A stretch of DNA of 64,000 nucleotides, taken from contig DEJW01000023.1 of NCBI GenBank assembly GCA_002353585.1, positions 10,824 to 74,823 on the forward strand. Direction: 5' to 3'. Position numbers and translations under genes: made by a program. Position 1 is the stretch's first letter. Every line of letters begins with the position of its first letter. This document shows positions 52,148-60,034 of the stretch, one piece after another. Below the pieces are notes generated by a model. That model saw only the letters and a list, made by a program, of their open reading frames with translations, was not told the DNA's origin and made no database searches. Source of the DNA: Prevotellaceae bacterium UBA2738. GTDB taxonomy: Bacteria; Bacteroidota; Bacteroidia; Bacteroidales; Bacteroidaceae.

Positions 52148-53184
52148 ACAGTACGTATGAACACTTCGACATACAGCGCCTGAACGCCATCTCTATTACG
52201 GAGGTGGCACAGGCTTTGGGCTGTGAGTTGCGCAGGGCGGGCTCATTACGCAAGACTCTCTGCCCATGGCATGAGGACCGTCACCCCTCGCTGACGCTCT
52301 ATGAGCGTAGCGGCGAGAACCGCTGTCACTGCTTTGCATGTGGCAAGGGCGGGTCGGTCATAGATTTCGTGATGCAGAGCAAGCAGTGCGACTTCAAGGA
52401 GGCATGCAGTTGGCTCTCCAGCAGGTTTGGCATAATAAGTGTGAGTGCCCCTCACATGCCAATGTCAAAACCTCAGTCCAAGCCCAAACCGAAGGAGCCA
52501 GTATATACGTACATCCCTCAGGGGATGGCGGATGAGCTGGTGACGGTGGAGAACTCGCTCTGCCAGTGTCTCATGCGTATGTTCAACACCGAGTTGGTGA
52601 GGTGGGCGGCAGAGGAATACCGTATAGGCAGCTATTCCATGAACGACATGGACAATCTCACCGTCTTTCCCAACATTGACATCGAGGGACGGGTGTGCAA
52701 CCTCAAGGTGCAGGGCTACGACACTAACCCTCAGTCGCCTCGTTTCTGCCACTGCCTGCAGAATACCACCTACTGGCTTGGCAAGATATGGGCAAAGGAG
52801 GGAAGACTGCCGGGGGATGCTGAATTCCGCTCCGAATGCTTGTTTGGCGAACACCTGCTCAGGCAATATCCCAACAGTCTTTTGGCATTGGTTGAAAGTC
52901 CCAAGAATGCCTTGTTCGGAGCTATAGCCTATCCGCACATTACGTGGCTTGCCACGGGCAGTAAGAACATGCTCAAACGCAGTGTTCTTGCTCCGCTGCG
53001 GGGTAGGGAGGTGATAGTCATTCCTGACCGTGATGCCATCCCGCTGTGGACGGAGGCAATAGACGGAATGAAGGATTTGGCAAACTTTATGGTCAGCGAC
53101 TTCTGTGAAAAACAAGCTCCAGAGGACCAGCCCAAGTATGACATTGCCGACTACCTGCAGGCGCAGCATCCTCTGCCACTCTGA
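52144..53184 (+). CDS. CHC2 zinc-finger/TOPRIM DNA primase
   Basis: A 346-residue DnaG-type primase. The N-terminal CHC2 zinc finger is CPWHEDRHPSLTLYERSG followed by HCFACGKGGSVIDFVM, supplying Cys-His-Cys-Cys ligands. The TOPRIM domain shows ALVESPKNALFG with the conserved Glu and EVIVIPDRDAIPLW with the D-x-D metal site. Translation is coupled to the helicase by the ATGA overlap at 52144. Together with the helicase and the HU-like gene it makes a compact replication cassette. Confidence 0.88.
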   Translation: MNSTYEHFDIQRLNAISITEVAQALGCELRRAGSLRKTLCPWHEDRHPSLTLYERSGENRCHCFACGKGGSVIDFVMQSKQCDFKEACSWLSSRFGIISVSAPHMPMSKPQSKPKPKEPVYTYIPQGMADELVTVENSLCQCLMRMFNTELVRWAAEEYRIGSYSMNDMDNLTVFPNIDIEGRVCNLKVQGYDTNPQSPRFCHCLQNTTYWLGKIWAKEGRLPGDAEFRSECLFGEHLLRQYPNSLLALVESPKNALFGAIAYPHITWLATGSKNMLKRSVLAPLRGREVIVIPDRDAIPLWTEAIDGMKDLANFMVSDFCEKQAPEDQPKYDIADYLQAQHPLPL

Positions 53185-53210
53185 GTTTTGATTTTCTTTT
53201 GAGTTTTTCG

Positions 53211-53251
53211 TCAGCCGTCTTATTGGTCGCAAAGCCAGTAATGACGGCTGA
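53211..53251. repeat. Inverted repeat TCAGCCGTC/GACGGCTGA
   Basis: Perfect 9-base arms (53211-53219 and 53243-53251) 27 bases after the primase stop. There is no T tract directly after, so it is a hairpin or binding site rather than a clear terminator. The rest of the 500-base gap up to the HU gene is AT-rich and contains repeated GAGTTTT words. Confidence 0.6.
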
Positions 53252-53457
53252 TTTCGCTATATGCTTTGAGTTTTTTATACTATTTTCCATAAAACTTTTT
53301 ATATTATATAAAAAAGAAACAAAGTTTATAGAGTTTTACATTAAAAAACTCAAGACACTCTATCTAAGAGTATGTTATGCAACGTCTTACACGTTTCTTT
53401 CTGTGGCTGAAAAACTCAAAAATACTCACTGTCATGCTCCTCGCATAGCAACCGAAA

Positions 53458-53526
53458 AAAGTTACTAAAAACGATGAAAAAAGTGCAACAAATAGTTGCA
53501 TAATTCGCTGATTTTTAGTAACTTTG
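53458..53526 (+). promoter_or_regulatory. HU-gene promoter embedded in inverted repeats
   Basis: TTG (53496-53498) and TAACTTTG (53519-53526) with 20 bases between form the promoter. The -7 box lies in the right arm of a perfect 14-base inverted repeat, AAAGTTACTAAAAA (53458-53471) with TTTTTAGTAACTTT (53512-53525). A second palindrome, TGCAAC-AAATA-GTTGCA (53484-53500), covers the -33 box. Both are placed to act as operators. Confidence 0.65.
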
Positions 53527-53537
53527 TATGTAGATAA

Positions 53538-53645
53538 TAAGGGGATGCAGGAGCGATGTTTCCGAAGGTGGCGACTTAGCATCCAGGGCTGGGGGCTTAG
53601 CTCCCACGCAAGGTGACAAAGCAACTGCAGGCAGCCCTCCCCTTA
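53538..53645 (+). ncRNA. Structured 5' leader RNA of the HU-like gene
   Basis: The 150-base leader is GC-rich in an AT-rich gap. An outer stem TAAGGGGA (53538-53545) pairs perfectly with TCCCCTTA (53638-53645); TGCAG (53546-53550) pairs with CTGCA (53625-53629); GGGCTG (53586-53591) pairs with CAGCCC (53632-53637); a local hairpin GGGGGC/GCTCCC lies at 53591-53605. A competing helix GGATGC (53543-53548) with GCATCC (53579-53584) excludes the outer stem, so two folds are possible. No known riboswitch consensus is recognised. It may sense the HU protein or another ligand. Confidence 0.5.
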
Positions 53646-53683
53646 AAGTTATGTTTAATTATTAAAGATAGGAGATTTTAATT

Positions 53684-54136
53684 ATGTCAGTATTTGTAGC
53701 AGTCCGTCAGGACAAGCGTAAGACGGCTAACAACCTGTGGTATGGCAGAACCTACTGCCCTAACATCATCGACACTCACGAGCTGGCGAAGCGCATTGAG
53801 TCTAACGTCAGTGTGAAGGAGAGTGATGTGTATGCGGTGCTCATCGAGATGGCTGAGGTGATGGCTTACGAGATAGCCAACTCAAGCAAGATTCATCTGG
53901 AGCGTCTGGGTTATTTCTACCCTGCGGTGAGCACTTCAGGGGCTCTGACCAAGGATGATTGGAGCATTGCCGAGCACATCAAGAGCGGCAGGGTGCGCTT
54001 CACGCCTGAGTACACCCGCTCAGTGGATAATGCTGCTACGGGCAAGAGCTCTGGTCTGAGCTCACGCGCCATCTCTGGCACCGGGTTTGATTACAAGATT
54101 ATCGACCTGGCTGAGAAGGTGAAGCCGAAGCCTTAA
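53684..54136 (+). CDS. HU-related DNA-binding protein
   Basis: A 150-residue member of the HU/IHF-related group found in Bacteroidetes. The N-terminal helices and DNA-binding fold are seen in ELAKRIESNVSVKESDVYAVLIEMAEVMAYEIANSSKIHLERLGYFYPAVST, with an extended C-terminal tail instead of the canonical HU arm. It is likely to bend DNA for replication or to condense the element. An AGGAG stands 14 bases before the start, which is unusual in this lineage. The gene ends with an intrinsic terminator at 54143. Confidence 0.88.
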   Translation: MSVFVAVRQDKRKTANNLWYGRTYCPNIIDTHELAKRIESNVSVKESDVYAVLIEMAEVMAYEIANSSKIHLERLGYFYPAVSTSGALTKDDWSIAEHIKSGRVRFTPEYTRSVDNAATGKSSGLSSRAISGTGFDYKIIDLAEKVKPKP

Positions 54137-54142
54137 AAGAAG

Positions 54143-54180
54143 GAGCGCTAGGCTGTGAGGCCCGGCGCTCTGCTCTTTTT
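54143..54180 (+). terminator. Intrinsic terminator of the HU-like gene
   Basis: GAGCGC (54143-54148) pairs with GCGCTC (54165-54170), with an inner CTAGG/CCCGG-like region, followed by CTTTTT. Confidence 0.75.
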
Positions 54181-54331
54181 AGGAGTTAAGGAGTTAAGGA
54201 GTTAAGGAGTTAAGACAATACATGAGACCTCAGCAAAAAGAGTTTCTCGACAAGTGATGGTAATGTCTTAACTTCTTAACTTCTTAACTCCTTAACTCCT
54301 AAGCTTCTTAACTCCTTTAACTCCTTTAACT
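54180..54331. repeat. AGGAGTTA/TAACTCCT tandem repeats in inverted arrangement
   Basis: Four 8-base AGGAGTTA units (54180-54213) face a cluster of their complements, TTAACTCC or TTAACTTC (about 54266-54331), across 52 bases. Together they form a large potential hairpin between the convergent HU and folate-ligase genes. Similar words occur at 57185-57230 and 54955-54970, so it is a dispersed family. Confidence 0.7.
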
Positions 54332-54333
54332 TC

Positions 54334-54870
54334 TTAATAAATCACCTCATCCATCAGCACGTCATACTGTCCTGTGGGGATGGTGGAGAGGAGCTGGAAG
54401 GGGAAGCAGATGCCGAGCTTGTAGGTGGTGAGGGTTTTGAGCAGGCGGTCGTAGTAGCCTTTGCCTCTGCCGAGGCGGTTGCCTGTGGCATCGAAGGCGA
54501 TGCCTGGAATGAGGGTGAGGGGTATGTGGGTGAGGTGGATGGCGGGGGTGTTGGGCTCGAGTATGCCGTAGGCTCCTGGGGTGAGGGATGATGCTCCGTG
54601 GTAGGGGTGGATGGTCATCTGGGTGGGTGAGATGACTTTGGGCAGGAGGATGGTTTTGCCCTGACGGTGGAGGGTGTCGATGAGCTGGTGGGTGCTGGGC
54701 TCGTCGGGCAGGGAGTGATAGAGCAGCAGGGTGTCAGCCTCACATACCTTGGGGTGGGTGAGCAGGCGCTGCTGCAGGTCATGGGAGTATGCCTGCAACT
54801 GCTGGGGCGAGTAGCTGCCGATGATGGTCTTTATGTGGGCGCGGAGGGAGCGCTTGGGTTCAGAGTTCAT
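54334..54870 (-). CDS. 5-formyltetrahydrofolate cyclo-ligase
   Basis: This enzyme turns 5-formyl-THF into 5,10-methenyl-THF using ATP, keeping the folate pool usable. The 178-residue length is usual. Motifs: the basic N-terminal helix (EPKRSLRAHIK), LLLYHSLPDEPST, the GAYGILEP segment, LIPGIAFDATGNRLGRGKGYYDR (the ATP-binding signature) and GICFPFQL. It is the last of the minus-strand series and converges with the HU gene. Confidence 0.94.
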   Translation of the reverse strand: MNSEPKRSLRAHIKTIIGSYSPQQLQAYSHDLQQRLLTHPKVCEADTLLLYHSLPDEPSTHQLIDTLHRQGKTILLPKVISPTQMTIHPYHGASSLTPGAYGILEPNTPAIHLTHIPLTLIPGIAFDATGNRLGRGKGYYDRLLKTLTTYKLGICFPFQLLSTIPTGQYDVLMDEVIY

Positions 54871-55014
54871 GATTATTCTGGGAGTGAATGGGGAGTGAAT
54901 GGGGGAGTGAATGGGGAGTGAGGGGGACGATACTTGAGACCTCGGTGGTGGGGTTAAAAGTTAAGAGTTAAAGGTAATGTCCCCTCACTCCCCATTCACT
55001 CCCCCGCACTTCCC
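54871..55014. repeat. GGGGAGTGAAT direct repeats and their complements
   Basis: Four to five copies of GGGGAGTGAATG/GGGAGTGAATGG (54884-54920) are followed, after 60 bases, by the complementary CACTCCCCATTCACTCCCC (54977-55001). The gap is otherwise free of genes. A strong stem would form in RNA from either strand and could act as a terminator for the S41 protease gene. Confidence 0.6.
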
Positions 55015-56616
55015 TTAAAGGGCGGCGTGAGTTAGAAATACCTTCAGTGCTGCCTTGATGGCTTTGTCCTTCTGGTTGAGGTATTCGGTCCATGCCTGCT
55101 CGTCGAGCACGTTGTAGATGATGCGTGAGTTGATGTGGGTTTCGAGCAGGTTGTATGAACGCTGTATCATGAGGTTGCGACGCTGCAGGTCGTGCTTGTC
55201 GGCATAGGTGGCAAACTTATCGACGAGGTTCTGCTTTACGAGGTAGTCGGCAAGCTCTTGCATCTCGCGGAAGGAGTTGAGCTTGAGGCGGTTTTCGTCG
55301 GTGTAGGTGAGTGCAAACTGCATGATGAGTCCTGTCATGCTGGCAGCACGGTAGTAGGAGGTTACGTCGGTGGTGTCTTCGGGTATGAAGATGTCGGGCG
55401 TGATGCCTCCGCCGCCATACACGGTTCTGCCGCTTATGGTGTGGTAGGCTGGTCCCTCGTGCTTGATGCTGTCCTTGGAGAAGAATTCGCCGTGCTGGTA
55501 GCGCTCCACGATGTCTTTTTCGTAGTCTTGGGTCTCGCCAGCTGAGTAGGGTTTCTGTATGCAGCGCCCTGACGGTGTGTAGTAGCGTGCTATGGTGAGG
55601 CGCACCATGGAGCCGTCGGGGAAGGCTATCTGCTGCTGCACCAGTCCCTTGCCGAATGAGCGTCTGCCCACGATGGTGGCGCGGTCGTTATCCTGCATGG
55701 CACCTGCGAATATCTCGCTGGCAGAGGCAGAGTTTTCGTTGATGAGCACTACGAGTGGCAGATGCTGGTAGGTGCCGCGCCCGTCGCTGTTGTAGTTCTG
55801 TCGTGCCGACTTGCGTCCCTGGGTATATACTATGAGGCGGTCTTTGGGCAGGAATTCGTTAGCCATCTGCACGGCAGCCTCGAGGTATCCGCCTGTGTTG
55901 TCGCGCAGGTCTATTACGAGGTTTTCGAAGCCTTCGTTAGCCAGCTGAGCCAGCGACACGAGCATCTCGGCATAGGTGTTCTCGCCGAAGTTCTTGATGC
56001 GTATGTAGCCCGTCTTCTCGTTGAGCATATAGGTGGCGCTGATGCTCTTGGTCTTCACCTCGCCGCGCGTGATGGTGTAGTTCTTCACCTCCTTTGAGCC
56101 GTAGCGCTTGATGCCCACGGTGACGGTTGATTTGTCTGGTCCCTTGAGGCGGTGCATAGCCTCCTCGTTGGTGCACTCTTTGCCCACGAAGGGTTTGCCG
56201 TCGATGGTCACTATCTTGTCGCCAGCCAGCAGTCCCGCCTTCTGCGCAGGACCGCCTGCTATGACGTTCTGCACGGATATGGTGTCGTTGTTGATGATGA
56301 ACTCTATGCCTATGCCGTAGAACGAGCCCTTGAGGTCGTCGCTCGCCAACTCGGCATCCTTGGCGGTGATATAGACGGAGTGGGGGTCGAGCTCAGCCAG
56401 TATCTGTGGTATGGCTTTCTCTACCACGTCGTTGATGTTGATGGTGTCAACATACTGGTCGTCGATGATGTGCAGCAGGTTGCTGAGCTTGTTGCTGCCT
56501 GAGTTGATGACGTTGAGACGGTTGCCAGAGAAGTGGTTGGCATAGAAGGTGCCAATGAGTATTCCGACGATGACGCACATCGCCAGAATCAGCGGCATAT
56601 ATCGGTTTTTGTTCAT
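55015..56616 (-). CDS. S41-family C-terminal processing peptidase
   Basis: A periplasmic serine protease of 533 residues with an N-terminal membrane anchor (MPLILAMCVIVGILIGTFYA). Domains: an N-terminal helical region, a PDZ domain (about residues 90-170, including GSFYGIGIEF and AGGPAQKAGLLAGDKIVTIDG) and the catalytic domain. The nucleophile Ser is in LINENSASASEIFAGAMQD and the general-base Lys in GRRSFGKGLVQQQIAFPDGS. It resembles Prc/CtpA enzymes that trim envelope proteins. It is transcribed after the dCMP deaminase gene, across the repeat array at 56642. Confidence 0.94.
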   Translation of the reverse strand: MNKNRYMPLILAMCVIVGILIGTFYANHFSGNRLNVINSGSNKLSNLLHIIDDQYVDTININDVVEKAIPQILAELDPHSVYITAKDAELASDDLKGSFYGIGIEFIINNDTISVQNVIAGGPAQKAGLLAGDKIVTIDGKPFVGKECTNEEAMHRLKGPDKSTVTVGIKRYGSKEVKNYTITRGEVKTKSISATYMLNEKTGYIRIKNFGENTYAEMLVSLAQLANEGFENLVIDLRDNTGGYLEAAVQMANEFLPKDRLIVYTQGRKSARQNYNSDGRGTYQHLPLVVLINENSASASEIFAGAMQDNDRATIVGRRSFGKGLVQQQIAFPDGSMVRLTIARYYTPSGRCIQKPYSAGETQDYEKDIVERYQHGEFFSKDSIKHEGPAYHTISGRTVYGGGGITPDIFIPEDTTDVTSYYRAASMTGLIMQFALTYTDENRLKLNSFREMQELADYLVKQNLVDKFATYADKHDLQRRNLMIQRSYNLLETHINSRIIYNVLDEQAWTEYLNQKDKAIKAALKVFLTHAAL

Positions 56617-56641
56617 AGTTTTTTACGGGAACGTTAACGGG

Positions 56642-56746
56642 AACGATACGCGAGCTTGGCTCGCTACGATACGCACCAAAGGTGCTACGATACGCTGCGC
56701 TACGATACGTCACTTCGTGACTACGATACGGCGCAAGCGCCTACGG
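56642..56746. repeat. CTACGATACG direct repeats spaced by palindromes
   Basis: Four exact CTACGATACG units (56664, 56685, 56700, 56721) with partial units at both ends (56642 and 56741). Most of the intervals are short perfect palindromes: CGAGC-TTG-GCTCG (56651-56663), CACC-AAA-GGTG (56674-56684), CTGCG (flanked GC/GC, 56695-56699), TCAC-TTC-GTGA (56710-56720) and GCGC-AA-GCGC (56731-56740). Every palindrome differs in sequence. No known CRISPR or integron architecture fits. GGGAACG words precede it. Confidence 0.75.
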
Positions 56747-56762
56747 CTGGAGGTAGGGATCT

Positions 56763-57176
56763 TTAAACCTCCACCAATTTGGTTTCGATGCCAGCGCGCT
56801 CCAGGAGTTTCAGTCCGTCGTCGAGGCGGTATTTCTCGCCGTAGATGACGCGCTTGATGCCAGCCTGAATGATGAGTTTGGAGCACTCCAGGCATGGCGA
56901 TGCGGTGACGTAGAGGGTGGAGCCCTCGCTGTTGTTGTGGCTGCGCGCCAGTTTGGTTATGGCGTTAGCCTCGGCATGGAGCACATAGGGGAACGACACG
57001 TTGTTCTCCTCGCAGATGTTGTCGAATCCGCTCGGTGTGCCGTTATATCCGTCGCTGATGATGCGCTGGTCTTTCACCACGAGTGCGCCTACCTGGCGAC
57101 GCTTGCAGTAGCTGTTTTCAGCCCAGATGCGTGCCATGCGGAGGTAGCGTTGGTCTAATAGATGTTGCTTGGTCAT
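56763..57176 (-). CDS. dCMP deaminase family protein
   Basis: A zinc-dependent deaminase of 137 residues that produces dUMP from dCMP for thymidylate synthesis. Zinc and catalytic motifs are present: the HAEANAITKLA helix, with its conserved His-Ala-Glu, and the PCLECSKLIIQAGI motif with two Cys. The N-terminal region (YLRMARIWAENSYCKRRQVGALVVKDQRIISDGYNGTPSG) has the extra metal/substrate-binding features of the ComEB/dCMP deaminase group. It lies between the M3 peptidase and the S41 protease genes on the same strand. Confidence 0.94.
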   Translation of the reverse strand: MTKQHLLDQRYLRMARIWAENSYCKRRQVGALVVKDQRIISDGYNGTPSGFDNICEENNVSFPYVLHAEANAITKLARSHNNSEGSTLYVTASPCLECSKLIIQAGIKRVIYGEKYRLDDGLKLLERAGIETKLVEV

Positions 57177-57253
57177 TTGTTTTTTTTAGGAGTTAGAGGG
57201 AGTTAAAGGGAGATAAAGGGAGTTAGAGGACAATACCATAGCTAACTCTTAAG

Positions 57254-57270
57254 TCCCCCTTTAAGGGGGA
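57254..57270 (-). terminator. TCCCCCTT/AAGGGGGA hairpin after the M3 peptidase gene
   Basis: A near-perfect palindrome only bases before the peptidase stop codon (57272), embedded in GGGAGTTA-type repeats (57180-57240). It lacks a T tract on the minus strand and is a weak terminator candidate. Confidence 0.4.
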
Positions 57271-57271
57271 T

Positions 57272-59338
57272 TTAGGGGGGCGTTATCCCATTGCGCTCCA
57301 GCAGGGCGTCGATGGTGGGTTCAGAGCCTTTGAAGTTCTTGTAGAGGGTCATGGGGTGCTGGGTGCCGCCCTTAGAGAGGATGCAGTCGCGGAAACGCTG
57401 TGCGGTGGCTTGGTTGAAGATGCCCTCTTTCTTGAATACGGCGAAGGCGTCGGCATCGAGCACCTCAGCCCACTTGTAGCTGTAGTAGCCTGCCGAGTAG
57501 CCGCCAGCCATGATGTGTGAGAACTGCACGGTCATGCATGTGTCAGGCAGCTGTTTGCCGATGATGGCATCCTTCCACGCCTCCTTCTCAAAGGGGATGA
57601 TGTCGGCTGTGAACTCCTGCTTCTGGGTGTAGTAAGCCATGTCGAGCAGTCCGAAGCTGACCTGACGCAGGCAGGCACCTGCCACGTTGAAGTTGCGGCT
57701 GGCAATGACGCGGTCGATGAGCTCGTCGGGCATAGGCTCGCCCGTCTGGTAATGGAAGGCGAAGGTGTGCAGAAATTCCTTCTCGAGCGAGAAATTCTCC
57801 ATAAACTGCGAGGGCAGCTCAACGAAGTCCCACCACACGCTGGTGCCTGAGAGCGACTCGAAGCGGGTGTTGGCAAACATGCCGTGGAGCGAGTGGCCGA
57901 ACTCATGCAGGAAGGTCTCCACCTCGCCCAGGGTGAGCAGTGCAGGCTTGTCGGCGGTAGGCTTGGTGAGGTTCATCACCACGCTGACGTGCGGACGAAT
58001 GTTCTGCCCCCTGCCGTTGATGCTCTGACCCTTGTATTCGGTCATCCATGCGCCGCCCTGCTTACCCTTGCGGGGGTGGAAGTCGGCATAGAACACGGCA
58101 AGGAATGAGCCGTCCCTGTCGAACACCTCGTAAGCCTTCACGTCAGGGTGATACACGGGTATGGACGGGTTCTCCTTGAAGGTGATGCCATAGAGACGGG
58201 TGGCGAGTCCGAAGACGCCCTCTATGACCTTAGAGAGCTCCAGGTAAGGGCGCAGCATCTCAGAGTCGATGTTGTATTTCTCCAGCTGCAGTTTGTGAGA
58301 GTAGTAGGCGGTGTCCCAAGGCATCATGTGGAAGTCGTCGCCCTCCATCTGCCTTGCCTTGGCGCGCAGCTCGTCACGCTCCTTTATTGCCGTAGGCTTG
58401 TAGGCATCTATAAGCTTATAGAGCAAGTCATAGACATTCTTGGTGTTGCTCGCCATGCGCTTCTGCAGCACATAGTCGGCATAGGTCTCGAAGCCCAGGA
58501 GCTGTGCCACCTCGCGGCGCAGGTTGACCAGTCGCTTGCATATCTCGAGGTTGTTAGCCTTGTTCTTGTGTGTGCACTCGGTGTTGCGCGCCATATACAG
58601 CTTCTCGCGCAGTGAGCGGTTCTTGGCATACTGCATGAAGGGACCGTAGGAAGGGCTGTCGAGGGTGATAACCCATCCCTCTTTGCCACGCTCCTTAGCC
58701 GCCTCGCGCGCCGCCTGTATCTGGGTGTCGGGCAGTCCGTCAAGGTCTTTCTCGTCGGTTATGTGCAAGGTGAACGCCTTATTCTCTTTCAGCACATTCT
58801 GCGAGAACTGCAGCGAGAGCATACTCGCCTCCTCGGTGAGGGCGCGCAGGCGTTCCTTGCCCTTCTCGTCGAGCAGTGCACCTGAGCGCACGAAGCCGTC
58901 GTAGGTCTTCTGCAGGAGCGTCTGTTCCTCGTCGGTCAGCTCGCCGTGGTGCTCATACACATACTTGATGCGCTCAAAGAGCTTGGGGTTGAGCGAGATG
59001 TCGTTATCGTGCTTGGTGAGTATGGGCTGTATCTTCTCTGCCAGCTCGTCCATGTCGTCGTTGGTCTCGGCTGAGAGGAGGTTGAAGAACACGGTTGACA
59101 CATTATCAAGCAGCGAGAAATATTGCTCCTTCTCGTCGTCGTAGTCTATGGCGATGGTGTTGCTGAAGGTAGGCTCCTCGGGGTTGTTGATAATGTTGTC
59201 GAGTTCCTCGTTGTCGCGCCTTATGCCCTCAAGGAAGGCAGGCTCAAAGTGCTCGAGCTTAATCTTGTCAAACGGCGCACAGTCATGCGGCGTGCCATAT
59301 TTCTGAAAGAAAGGATTGTTAGCTGTATTGGTGCTCAT
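57272..59338 (-). CDS. M3-family metallopeptidase (oligopeptidase A/Dcp type)
   Basis: A cytosolic zinc peptidase of 688 residues that degrades small peptides. The Met at 59338 is chosen because the 38 residues before it form an unstructured, shadow-like extension and overlap the Crp gene. The zinc site is FLHEFGHSLHGMF (HExxH), followed by the SSGTSVWWDFVELPSQFMENF segment with the third ligand Glu. The long N-terminal helical region starts FFQKYGTPHDCAPFDKIKLEHFEPAF. It follows the Crp/Fnr gene by 5 bases, so the two are co-transcribed. Confidence 0.95.
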   Translation of the reverse strand: MSTNTANNPFFQKYGTPHDCAPFDKIKLEHFEPAFLEGIRRDNEELDNIINNPEEPTFSNTIAIDYDDEKEQYFSLLDNVSTVFFNLLSAETNDDMDELAEKIQPILTKHDNDISLNPKLFERIKYVYEHHGELTDEEQTLLQKTYDGFVRSGALLDEKGKERLRALTEEASMLSLQFSQNVLKENKAFTLHITDEKDLDGLPDTQIQAAREAAKERGKEGWVITLDSPSYGPFMQYAKNRSLREKLYMARNTECTHKNKANNLEICKRLVNLRREVAQLLGFETYADYVLQKRMASNTKNVYDLLYKLIDAYKPTAIKERDELRAKARQMEGDDFHMMPWDTAYYSHKLQLEKYNIDSEMLRPYLELSKVIEGVFGLATRLYGITFKENPSIPVYHPDVKAYEVFDRDGSFLAVFYADFHPRKGKQGGAWMTEYKGQSINGRGQNIRPHVSVVMNLTKPTADKPALLTLGEVETFLHEFGHSLHGMFANTRFESLSGTSVWWDFVELPSQFMENFSLEKEFLHTFAFHYQTGEPMPDELIDRVIASRNFNVAGACLRQVSFGLLDMAYYTQKQEFTADIIPFEKEAWKDAIIGKQLPDTCMTVQFSHIMAGGYSAGYYSYKWAEVLDADAFAVFKKEGIFNQATAQRFRDCILSKGGTQHPMTLYKNFKGSEPTIDALLERNGITPP

Positions 59339-59343
59339 TATAA

Positions 59344-60003
59344 TTATAGTAGTTGCAACGCAGGAATCTCTATTATTCCGCGCTTTAGGATTATGCGTTC
59401 TTGGTTGGCAAGGTTGTTGAGGGCTATTGACACCTCGAGGCGGCTGGTGCACAGTTCGTTGGCAAGTCGCTTCATGGTGATGTAGATAGTCTTGCTGCCA
59501 GCAGGGTGCTTCACCCTGTTCTTGACAAACTGCACTATGCGGCCCTCAAGGTTAGGCGGACACGCCTTCCAGGGGTTGTGCTCAGTGGTCTGCGAACTGC
59601 GGCAGAGCATGTTGAGGTAGTTGAGCCTTACGATGAAGTTGGTGCTCAGGAGCTCAAGCAGCCCCTCCTTGGATATCTCGATAGTCTCGCACGAGGTGAG
59701 GGCGTGGTAGGTAGAGGCGTAGCGCAACTGCAGTCCGAAGAGCTTGTTGGGCTCTATGGTGTGTATGTTGTGTATCTCCTCAACCACGCGGTAAGAGTGG
59801 TCGTCAGAGACGGTTTCGCACGCCACCTGTCCGATGGTGACGGTTATCAGTCCGCTGCACACTTTGCCAGCCTCGGCAATCACGGCACCCTTCTTGTGGT
59901 GGTGAATGGAAAAAGACAGCTCGCTGGATATGCGGTCGAGGTCTATCTCAGAGAGACCCATGAAGAGGGGCAGTCGTGCTATTTTGTCTTTCTGTAAAGC
60001 CAT
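59344..60003 (-). CDS. Crp/Fnr-family transcriptional regulator
   Basis: A 219-residue regulator. The N-terminal cyclic-nucleotide-type beta-roll is seen as FSIHHHKKGAVIAEAGKVCSGLITVTIGQV. The effector-domain end is TCETIEISKEGLLELL, and the C-terminal winged helix is YITMKRLANELCTSRLEVSIALNNLANQERIIL. No Fe-S cysteine cluster like FNR is present, so it is more likely a stress or nutrient regulator whose ligand is not known. It lies between apbE (31 bases upstream) and the M3 peptidase gene (5 bases downstream). Confidence 0.9.
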   Translation of the reverse strand: MALQKDKIARLPLFMGLSEIDLDRISSELSFSIHHHKKGAVIAEAGKVCSGLITVTIGQVACETVSDDHSYRVVEEIHNIHTIEPNKLFGLQLRYASTYHALTSCETIEISKEGLLELLSTNFIVRLNYLNMLCRSSQTTEHNPWKACPPNLEGRIVQFVKNRVKHPAGSKTIYITMKRLANELCTSRLEVSIALNNLANQERIILKRGIIEIPALQLL

Positions 60004-60034
60004 AAGCTATGATTTATTAGGTGGGACGATAGAG

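Noticed and set aside
54180..54331. Transposon ends around the replication cassette
   Set aside because: The inverted AGGAGTTA words are simple tandem repeats found in other gaps of the window (54955, 57185), and no matching end exists on the left side of the cassette.
56642..56746. CRISPR array
   Set aside because: The repeats are only 10 bases, the spacers 5-13 bases and palindromic, and no cas genes are present.
59339..59452. Longer N-terminus of the M3 peptidase
   Set aside because: The 38 extra residues overlap the Crp/Fnr gene and have low-complexity character.
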